Shown here in pieces: positions 55,260 to 64,000 of a stretch of 64,000 nucleotides of DNA. The stretch is from Cryptomeria japonica (taxonomy: Eukaryota; Streptophyta; Pinopsida; Cupressales; Cupressaceae), in contig NC_081414.1 in NCBI RefSeq assembly GCF_030272615.1, positions 238,115,233-238,179,232 on the forward strand, read 5' to 3'. The translations under genes were made by a program, and so were the position numbers. The stretch's first letter is position 1, and every line of letters begins with the position of its first letter. Under the pieces are notes generated by a model that saw only the letters and a list, made by a program, of their open reading frames with translations, searched no databases and had not been told where the DNA came from.

Positions 55260-57420
55260 AAGAGGAAGGAGGAGTTAGGATCCGTATTATCTCCCAAAGG
55301 GGGATCCATGCAGTCCATCCCAATTCACCCTCGCACCACACCTGTACATGTCCCTTGATGAACTGGTCTCTATAGGGGTGGGTAGGCAGTCCTTCCAGTT
55401 CCATCTGAATGAAGTCCTCTCACTACTGTCTTGCCTCCATTTCCTTTATAAATTTCATTAGTGCGTGCTCAAAGTGTTTCTTATTACTTCCCATTTGGTC
55501 CAGGGTAAAGCCATGTGACAACTCGATGATGAAGACATATGTTGCACCATCGTTCAACCATTTGACAAATTTGCCCTCATCAAGGCAGAGAACCACTGTG
55601 ACCTGAATAGCAACAAGGTAAAGAATGAGTCTCCTAAGAGACTCAGTGAGGTATCTACCCTTGCCAATAAACACATCATCATCCCTAGATTTCCAAATGA
55701 TCCAAAGAATTTCCGAGGAGAGAATAGACCAAAAGAGATTAGCACATTTCTTGCCATCTATAATATAACCAAGTAGCACTTCATCAATAGTAAGACATTT
55801 AGTATCAATTGAAAGACCAAACAATTTACACACCTCTTTGGTGAAATGACACTAAAAAATAAAATGTAGCACAGATTCAAGGAGACGACACAATTTACAG
55901 AATAGGGGGTTGCCATTATTGTCTTTAAGAGGGAGCTTGTGAAGCAGAAGTTTCTAGGCAAAGAAATTCTTTTTTGGTTCAGTTGGAGCGGACCAAAATC
56001 TTAAGAGAGCAGAATGCCACTTTTTAGAATCCCAGGTGAGGTTCCAAACATTATTGAAATGAGTTAGGATATCTTTAGAATTAGCAAGGGAGTAGTAGAC
56101 AAGTTTTTCTTTCATTAGAGGGAGGGGAGAGCCATCAACCCAACAAAGGGAAGAAATTGGGGAGAGTGCAGGAGGGGAAGATGAGGAGAGGAGAGGATAG
56201 GGTCGAGTGCATTCTTGAGGATATTGTAGGTTCTGGCTTGGGAGATGGGGAGGTTGAAGGCCGTACTAAGAGCGTCCCAAGAAATCAGAGAACTATCTTT
56301 CAAGATGTGTTCAAAAGTAACAAGACCTAAGTTGTGCCATTTCAAGGTAGAACACCCTTGAAGGAAGGCCAGCTGCTACCCATTATGCAGAATATTCCAC
56401 CATATAGATCAGCCCAAGTTAAGAGTACCCTTATTATCAACAATGCCACTGTTACTGATGAATTTTTTGACTTGGTTCCAAGCCCTCCATAAGGACTTAA
56501 AGACCTCTGAGCCCACAAGAGAGATCTCAAAAATACCAACAATCAAGTCCCACATGGGCAAGTTCCTCCATTTCTTCGCCTTTTTTAGGGAGGGAGCACT
56601 ATATATTATGTTTGATCAGAATTTTCCAAGGTTCATTGTCATCAAGGGATTTAAAATCCACTTGGCAGCCAAGGCAATGCCCTAAATTTTGAGGTCTTCA
56701 AGGCCCTTGCCCCTTGCATCTTAGATCTAACACACCAATCCCATTTTACAGCATGCTGTTTCCTGTTCCCCTTCCCATCTAACCATAGGAATTTCCTGAT
56801 TTGTTTTTGAAGATAATTGAACTAGTAATTACTGAATAGCCAAGCTGAGGAGCAATAGATGTTGTATGAAGACAAGATTTTTTGATAGACCTGAAATCAA
56901 CCTGTCAGGGAGAAGAAGTTTTTGTTCCATTTATTCAGTTTTTTTATCGACCTTATTCTTGAACCACTCCCACATTTCTTTCAGATTTAGGGAGACAGAG
57001 AAAGGGATACCCAGATATCTAGTGATTAGGTTCGGTCCCCCCCACTCCAAGTCAAATTTAGACAAATAGTTAGGGGGGGAGTTAGTCCATCCTAGCAAGG
57101 TAAATTTATGGAGAGCAATTTTGCTCCTTGAAGCCTTGCCAAATATTTCAATATTGTGTAGTAGAGAGGATAGGTTCTCCTCTTCCAAGACAAGCAGGAT
57201 AGTTGTATCATTAGCAAACTGAACATTGATAATTTCCTCTTTATTAGGGAGAGAGATGACTTTGACCCTAGGGGTCATATTGCGATCCTTAAGAACATAG
57301 TACATAACATCAACAACCAACACAAATAAGACTGAGGCAAGTGGGCAACCCTATCTCATTGACCTGGAAAGAAAAGAATCTGAAGTAGCATTCGAAGAAG
57401 CCAATATCTCTATCAAACTT
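55260..57420 (-). pseudogene. LINE-3: 5'-truncated ORF2, same family as LINE-1
   Basis: Minus-strand SRSMR-stop-GCPLASVLFVLV, VQFANDTTILLVLEEENLSS (YADD box as FAND), FDLEWGGPNLITRYLGIPFS, then GKGLEDLKI and WWNILHNG-stop-QLAFLQGC, then a zf-RVT/C-terminal region (55,833-55,423: CANLFWSILSSEILWIIWKS). LINE-1 has the same segments (WGGPNKIVRYLGIPFS, WWNLYHNSKPLALTQGC). No RNase H. It starts abruptly at about 57,420 after SLIEIL. Frameshifts and stops throughout. Confidence 0.88.
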
Positions 57421-57730
57421 GCAAGTGAAAGTGAAGGTACATCAACTATTTTTGTTAGTAGAGAAGGAGCAGCTTGTGATTCTGATGCATTCCCAAAAAA
57501 TAGTAGAAAGACATTATGTGAGAAATGGGGACACCATTCATACCCATGTTGATTGCTCTCACAATACCTACATCTGTAACCCTTATACATATACATCATT
57601 CACTCCTTAAAAATATCTCCAAAATGATACAAAAACAAAACCTTCAATACAATGGTTATTCCAATCTAAAATAGCTCTATCTTCAGTGACTGCAAATAAA
57701 AGTGTTTAACTTTTTCTTCCTAGCAAACTT
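57421..57730 (-). other. copia 5' internal scrap between primer site and LINE-3
   Basis: Lies directly downstream of a primer-binding site on the minus strand. The frame 57,599-57,351 starts MMYMYKGYRCRYCESNQHGY, a CxxC-x-H-x-C-like start, but it runs into LINE-3 sequence and is probably chimeric. Confidence 0.35.
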
Positions 57731-57742
57731 GCTCTGATACCA
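57731..57742 (-). promoter_or_regulatory. primer-binding site for initiator Met-tRNA
   Basis: GCTCTGATACCA is the complement of TGGTATCAGAGC, the standard plant copia primer site. On the minus strand it follows TTTTACA, a plausible 5' LTR end (CA), with no gap. Confidence 0.75.
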
Positions 57743-57917
57743 TGTAAAATTATGCAGCTATAGCTGCATAACAAAAGAGAGCATAAATAACATGCAATCA
57801 CCAGTTTTTTATAAATCACAGCTTATTTTAAGGAGCATGCATCAGCAATTATCCGTAAATTACGGAGTGTTGAACTGCAGGTAATGTTACGCTAACACTG
57901 TTGAGCAAGAGGGGGAA
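57743..57917 (-). mobile_element. copia 5' LTR remnant with a perfect 22-bp palindrome
   Basis: From the primer site outward, TGTAAAAT is followed by a palindrome (57,750-57,771; half-site TTATGCAGCTA) and AT-rich sequence. It is interrupted at 57,918 by the start of copy C. A second hairpin CCGTAA..TTACGG lies near 57,859. Confidence 0.5.
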
Positions 57918-59498
57918 TGTTGTAAGACAGATAGAATTCCCATCAAACGGATTCAAATGACTCATTTTCTTTCAGGCTGTAATAACAAGTGAAAGCAAAG
58001 CCTCAAGGAATCACGAGTAACAAGATTTATAAACTGAAACCACAGTGGGTTGTATTTATATCAGCTTGTCATGCAGATTAACCAATTAAAACACTTTGCC
58101 TCTTCAAGATATAAAGAAAGAAACATCTTGAATAGGTTAACTATCATTTCTTTATAGCTCTGAAAATACTAATATTCAACAACAACCTCAAAGATTTATC
58201 ATACAATACATAGATCAACTATAAACCTACGGAAGAGGGGGTACAAAAATAAAATATTGTTTATCAATTTCCCCACAATTCGTGCCAGAACAATTAATGG
58301 GACAGGTGATAGGTTGGAGGTGTAGATTGAGATAGGAGTAGACTGAAATCCAGTCGTATCCAAGAAAGATCAGGTTTTAAGTAAGTCTTTAATGTTGAAG
58401 ATTGACAATAGATATGGGAGAAATGGACATCTTAGGAAAGGCAGTGAGTAATTGGGATTATCTTCCAACATATCTGAAGCTTATTTCTTATTAGTTTTTA
58501 GCAATCAAAATCATCTTTATTAGTGGGATTCATATTACGATATAATATTAGAATTTAATTGCATAATTGTTAAGTTAAATTGGTTCACTCATATTTCATG
58601 AGTAGTGGTTCAAATGAACAGATATCTAGTGAGGTGATGCATACATGACTGAAGCAACAAGACTTCCTAAGAGTAGGTCACCCATCCTAATACTTTTTCT
58701 GACTCAAACATGAGAAACTCCATGATTAAGTATGCTTGAATTGAAGTAATACTGAGATGACTGACCTCATGCGAAGTTCCAATACTTCATTAATCAAACC
58801 ATCTTAAATACATTCATCAGAATTATATATTGATCAAATTCTTTTATATAACAACTTAATTCTTAAACTCCCACCAAAATTTTCTATTGTATTGCAAGAT
58901 TGATAGCGAGTGCTTGATAAAATTTGCCCCCCTAATGTATTTCACAAAGTCTACCGTGATATGCCAAAGGTCACAAAATGCATGCATCATTAAGTAAAAC
59001 CTATCAACCTTTCAATTAGATCTAGGCTAACCCAACGAATAATAAACTTGTTAAAAATTTGTAACAAGTACCTCTAGCCATTGAGGAGCATCCAAAGAAA
59101 TTCCTGAGGAGTTAGAGAAATGATCACAAAGTATAGATAATGCTACTGTTGCTTCCATCTTCACCATTACAACTAACACTGTGATACGATGCATTGGTAT
59201 AACGAGCAAAACTAACATAAGAGGAGCACTAGCAACTTCCAGTACATTTATTGCATTCTGGTATTTGACTGTTGTATTTTTGGGCTTGTTTTTTGATCCT
59301 GTCTCCTCCACACTGTTACCTCCACTGTTACAAAATACTAACAGCGGTCAATCAAGAAGATATTAAAACAAAATAATATTTTACAATAATATTATAATAT
59401 CAAAAAAGAGGTCTGAGAATTTACATTACTTAGATAGAACGAGTAAAGAAAGTTTTTGTTTTGAAAATAATAGTAAAATCTTAAATTTTTAGGTTGCT

Positions 59499-59612
59499 AA
59501 ATTAATATGATTTTTTCTTATGTAGAAAATTAGAGAGATGAGTAAAAGAAAGCTTAAATTAATATGATTTTTTCTTATGTAGAAAATTAGAGAGATGAGT
59601 AAAAGAAAGTTT
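59499..59612. repeat. 57-bp tandem duplication unique to copy C
   Basis: AAATTAATATGATTTTTTC to GAGTAAAAGAAAG occurs at 59,499 and again at 59,556; copy A has one. Confidence 0.92.
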
Positions 59613-59639
59613 TTAAAGAAAATGATAGTGAACTTTAAT

Positions 59640-60542
59640 CTTTTAGATTCAAAAAATTATGAATTGATTAATAATAGGATTAGCCCTAACAAATAAATAT
59701 ATGAATTTAAAAGAAGATTGAAATTACATTATAGTAGATGTAATAGAAAATAATCATAAAATAAAATTTGAAACTCAACTTCTGAAAGATCAAATAAAGT
59801 ATTGATGTGGATAGATGAATGTGGTTGCTCAAGATTCTTAGAGAATGACTTTAAGATCAAGATGAGCTGACCATCAAATGGACATTAGAACAATATGATA
59901 CAAGAAGATGTCTAAATGGGACGAGAGGCATCTTTAAATTGAATTCTCAATAGGACAACCAAAGGCTAGGATTAAGCAGTTTAATGGATGGCTATGATTA
60001 AATGAGGATTAGGGTTATGCTGGAAAGATGTACTCATGTGACAAGTGTCACATGATAAACAACATATAGTGCTTAGGATAAGGTTAGGGAGCATTCTTAT
60101 AGGAATGACCAAGATTAAGAGGTTTAAGTTAAAATGGATGGATAGGATATAAAGTTAGTTTGACTTTTGGGAAGGTGTCCAAGTTTAATGAATTAGGGAC
60201 AAGGCTTAGTTAAATATGTGAAGCCCACAAGGTGGGACACTAGTTAAATAACTACAAATTTCAATTATGAACCATGTAAACACAATGAGGGGTGAGGATT
60301 GAATAGATGAAGATTAAGGTAAAATAAGAATTTGTTAAATTAAATAGCTACATTTTTATTTAATTAATGGGATAGGATAAAGGTGAAATTAATTAAATAA
60401 ATAAATCATATTTATTTCATTTAGGATTTTGGGGTAGAAAAAGGGATTAATTAAGGAAATAATATATATATATGTAAATAATTGGTTTAGGGTAGGCTAA
60501 AATTAGGTGTGGGTAGGCAGTGGACAATGTTAGGTATCTGCA
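59640..60542 (-). mobile_element. gypsy (Tat-like) LTR in copy C, minus strand
   Basis: Counterpart of the LTR ending at 4896. The minus-strand start is TGCAGATACCTAACATTG at 60,542 (TGTAG changed to TGCAG), after AAAAGGGGAAAAA. Carries the TGTGACAAGTGTCACATG hairpin near 60,038-60,055. Confidence 0.6.
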
Positions 60543-60569
60543 TTTTTCCCCTTTTATAGATGATGTTGC

Positions 60570-61085
60570 AAAAAGAAATCATTTCAAAGAAGATTATTTT
60601 GTAAGTTGTATTTTTACATGGAAAAAAATAGACATTTTAAAATTTTCTAGATGTTTTCAATAAATGTCATTTATTTAGACATAGTTCCTATTATATTATT
60701 CTCTTAGTCACAACAAAAATGGTTTTTATCCTGAAGATTAACAAACTTGAGGCTATGACTGAGGCTGACAGTAGGGTAGAAAATTGGGTTATGGAGGAGA
60801 AGGACAAATAGATTTGCGAAGCTGCAAGAAATATGGATTGTAAATTAGAGTATTGGTATTGCAAAAAGACCTTAGTGAGAAGGTGTCTCAAAGAAATGAG
60901 AACAAGATTGTAATGGATATTAAGGAAGGCTAAGAGATCCTTAAGTGTAAAATCAAGGAGATGTCCAAGAGAAGCCAAGAGATGGTTTTGAAGAATTTGG
61001 CTTCCCTATAGGATATTTAGGAGGAAATTGATTGTAGGAAAGCTAAGTAAAAGAGACATGCTATGTCCCCCTCTACTTTGAACAA
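60570..61085 (+). pseudogene. coiled-coil-like fragment, copy C
   Basis: Counterpart of 4930-5440, with the same stops plus a 12-bp deletion. Family unknown. Confidence 0.3.
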
Positions 61086-61184
61086 AGCTCCTTTCTTCTA
61101 TGGTTAAAGATACTCTGCATTCTTATTTCAATAAAAGAAAGAAAGAAATATTCTGATTTCTTCCATTCTATCATTTGAATCAAA

Positions 61185-62624
61185 TAACTCCTCAAAATTA
61201 ATTCTTTCAACTTGTGAATAACCTTTACATATAAGAATTGCCTAGTTTCTTACAAATTCTCCATCTTCATTTTGTTTGTTTTTGTCCATTTGATTGCTAT
61301 CACATTCTTGTTTGCTAGACTTTCTCCCAATTACCAAGTCTATTTTTTCTCAATTTGATTCAATTGTTCTTCCATTTCTTGTATCCAGCCTTCATCCATG
61401 TTGTCATCATTAGATCTAGAATCAAATTTCCCAAAATCTTCATTTTTTTATGTAACATTTATGTCCAAAAAGTTTGAAGTATTTGACAATTAGAGGTCTT
61501 CCATGCCATAGCTCATAAGGAGTATTGCAACATTTCACTCTTAGTTGTGCTCTATTAAGAATATGGACTTTAGTATGGAATGCTTGTTTCTAATAAATAT
61601 GAGGTAGATTTTCCTCTTTTAACATTTTTCTTTCCCCGTGTCAAATAGTTCTATTTTTTTTTCTACTACTCCATTTTGCTAAGGAGTTCTAGAAGGAAAT
61701 AGATGTCTCTTTATTTGATGTTCTTAATAAAAAAATAAAATTCATTTGAGGTAAAACTGCCTCCTCTATCTAATGTTAGATAATTGATTCTACTATTCAT
61801 TTTGTTTTCAACCATTGACACAAAAATCTTAAGCATACTAAATGCCTCTGAGTTTTTTCTCAAGAATGTAACCCAATTCATCCTAGAGAAATCATCAATA
61901 AGTAACATGAAGCATCTTTCAACTTGAAGACTCTTTGTTTTTGTTAGTCTACACAAGTTAGTATTGACGAGCTCCAAAGATTTTGTGGAAGATAACTCCT
62001 CAGTCTCAAACCTTGTCCTAGTTTACTTCCCAATCTAATTTTTTTTCCATTAGGTGTTTGTAGGATTGTCAGTTTTTGGCATTTCTCTGATTGCATGCGT
62101 AGAGCTAATCTTCACAAGATTCTCAAAGTTGATGTATCTCATTCATTTGTTCCATATCAAAGATTTAATTGTTTGTCCTAGAAGATAGTTTATTTTATTA
62201 TTTTCCCTTAGGTTATATACATTTTCTTAAATTTGGGTTCCTTCTGCCACTAATATTCTAGATCTTGCCTTCCTAATTTCATAGCCCTTATAGTGAAAAG
62301 CGAGATTGTTATCTTTCCTAAAAATTTGTATTGCATGGAGAAGATTGTTATTGAGACCCTTAGCATAGAGAATATCTTCTATATTGTTCTTCCCATCAAT
62401 AGTTATTACTCCCTATCCAAAAATCATTGTAGAGGAGTCACCTTAAATATAATTGCGCCTCCAATCCATTTCTCAAGATTGGTGAAATTACTTTTTTCAC
62501 ATGTCATGTGGTCAAAATAGACACTTTCAATCACCAAAGGGCTTTTATCTTCTTTTGTATGGAAGCCAATCCACACAGGTATAAAGTTTTCAATATTATT
62601 GTTAGTTTCTTGGGTGCAAGACAC
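61185..62624 (-). pseudogene. Ty1/copia pol fragment, copy C
   Basis: Counterpart of 5540-6977: YFDHMTCEKSNF, pre-integrase SLIWNKRMRYIN, integrase IDDFSRMNWVTFL and LTLDRGGSFTSNEF (61,977-61,711), then QNGVVEKK. Here the upstream segment ELVNTNLCRLTKTKSLQVER stays in frame with the integrase core, making the open stretch longer than in copy A. RT is absent. Confidence 0.85.
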
Positions 62625-62629
62625 CTTAG

Positions 62630-63715
62630 TAAGATTTATAATATAAATAAAATTATAACTTTTCTTTAGGGCTTCAACCCAAGGAAGAAAATAGACACTA
62701 AATAATTTGTTTAGGGCTTCAACCCAAGTTCATTACTCTTTCATAATTACAACACTTATGGAAGGATGATTTAGCCTCAAATTAGCATGAATAATTAATT
62801 AATTTCTATAATAATAACTCAACATCACTACATCAACTACTTTGACACATTGCATCTAGCACACTTCTGGGTGTACTCAAATGTAGCTACTTTTAGATCA
62901 CTACCTCAAATAAGCATTATAAATTTATTTACACACTTCCACACAATACACCAACATCACATAAAACTAATATCTGCATTTTCCCCCATTTCCAGACATG
63001 CATAACAGATTGAAATACCTTAAGGAAAATAATTTCCACAACCAAATAAATTCCCAAGAGCAATCAAAATTCAAATTTGTAGATACGGAGAAGACAATCT
63101 TTTCCGAAAATAAAATGCAAAAGTAAGAGCCATCAATCTACAATTCGCAAAACCAAAAATTGAAGTTGAAACCTGAAATTGTCAAGCCTTCTCAAATCCA
63201 AATCACAATTCAATCTTCCAAACCAAATTCAAAAGCATCTCCCAATTATTTTCTAGATGATTAACCTGTGCAAGGACCAACAAGCGAAAATAAATTAAAA
63301 AATTAAATTTTAGACTATAGTTTTTCCCACTAATAGAAAAATTCCAAAAACCATATATCTTACTTAGCTTTGCAAAGTTCAAAAAATACATAATATGAAC
63401 ATATATTTCTTACCTACTCAATCAAGCCAACCAATTGAAAATAAGGGTAGGTAAAATAAATCAAACTCAACTACTTTAATATAGAAATGACAATCAATTA
63501 GGAAATACAAATATTTCCTTAAAATTAGACGGTAGATTAAAATAATATTATTTACAAATAATTCCCACACAATAATTTATAACTAATTATCATTATTCTT
63601 AATAACACCAATAAATAAATAAAATAAAATAAATCGAACTCAAATAAATAATTAAATTAAAATCAATAAATAAAAGTCATCTCAACAATAAATCAAACAA
63701 ATTAAATAATTAGTT
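62630..63715. other. AT-rich non-coding part of copy C
   Basis: Counterpart of 6985-8095. No coding signal. The ATTTACAAATAATTCCCAC region has lost about 25 bp compared with copy A. Confidence 0.5.
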
Positions 63716-63719
63716 GGGA

Positions 63720-64000
63720 TATTTTGAGACATGGAGGTTATACTAGTCCATAGCCATATCAGACCCCTCTTCCTCCATCTCCATGTCAGACACAATTTGT
63801 ACACCAGACTTGGTCAAAGAATTGGGGGTTTTGACAATCGGAGAGGGTTTAACCTCATGAACTTTGGCAAGACCCCTCATGCCAGACAGGGTTGTCACAA
63901 TTGTTGGCATGATTCACTAGGCTATTTTCAAGAAAAGATAACAAGTAGAAATGCAAAAAAATATTTTGTTATGCCGAAAATGATTCAATATCATAAAGTG
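63720..64000 (-). pseudogene. ORF3-like fragment, copy C (cut by window end)
   Basis: Counterpart of 8100-8380: minus-strand SDMEMEEEG and the segment toward the YASIFSYNF motif. The N-terminal part would lie beyond 64,000. Confidence 0.6.

Larger units (their letters stand above)
57918..64000. repeat. composite dispersed repeat, copy C (runs off the window)
   Basis: Near-identical to copy A from 2288 on. Differences: a 57-bp tandem duplication at 59,499-59,612, absence of about 110 bp equivalent to 3655-3760, a 12-bp deletion at about 60,860, and presence of the TCTATTGTATTGCAAGATTG stretch (58,883) that A lost. Continues past 64,000. Confidence 0.88.

Overview
This window is plant nuclear DNA made almost entirely of nested, decayed transposable elements. 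It is AT-rich. It holds several LINE (plant L1-type) copies with DUF4283-like ORF1, APE endonuclease, reverse transcriptase (RT), zf-RVT and sometimes RNase H domains, together with Ty1/copia and Ty3/gypsy (Tat/Ogre-like) remnants, foldback elements and minisatellites. I found no intact host protein gene, no rRNA and no convincing functional tRNA. The density and age of the LINE, copia and Tat layers fit a large, slowly purged genome such as a gymnosperm; that is inference, not a species call.

Layout. 1-2160 is copia leader/LTR-like sequence. From 2278 a composite repeat (copy A) runs to about 8490: a terminus beginning TGTTGTAAGA, a minus-strand gypsy-type LTR, a coiled-coil-like fragment and a minus-strand copia pol fragment. 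It joins an RNase H plus 'ORF3' fragment (8100-9430). The same composite recurs at 57,918-64,000 (copy C, nearly identical), 52,364-54,960 (copy B, internally deleted) and 32,173-38,400 (copy D, diverged and split by LINE-2). 9,780-15,240 is unassigned sequence ending in a degenerate CCCTAA-rich tract. LINE-1 fills 15,250-22,290 and carries a 1.24-kb inverted-repeat element with a GC-rich palindromic array. 22,650-28,105 is bounded by inverted repeats and holds an LTR-like segment and a tandem duplication. 28,840-32,194 is a cluster of foldbacks with exon-like fragments. LINE-2 (35,340-38,289) has a visible 9-bp target duplication and carries an extra ORF downstream of RNase H. LINE-4 (plus strand) lies at 38,860-41,650. 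A Tat-like element at 42,731-48,140 keeps one reading frame but lacks the RT core and the integrase catalytic core. LINE-5 (48,650-50,137) is followed by an 800-bp foldback element with TTAA flanks. LINE-3 lies at 55,260-57,420.

The most interesting signals are four. (1) LINE-2 shows that the RNase H domain and a third ORF travel together between target duplications. (2) The 1.24-kb element in LINE-1 has frame-perfect boundaries and about eleven alternating copies of a GGGCCCCC unit. (3) LINE decay is dominated by TAG stops in CAG or CTGG context, pointing to CHG methylation. (4) Foldbacks near 29-31 kb contain exon-like pieces, including half a WW domain ending at a splice donor. Coordinates of elements without clear ends are approximate and marked so.
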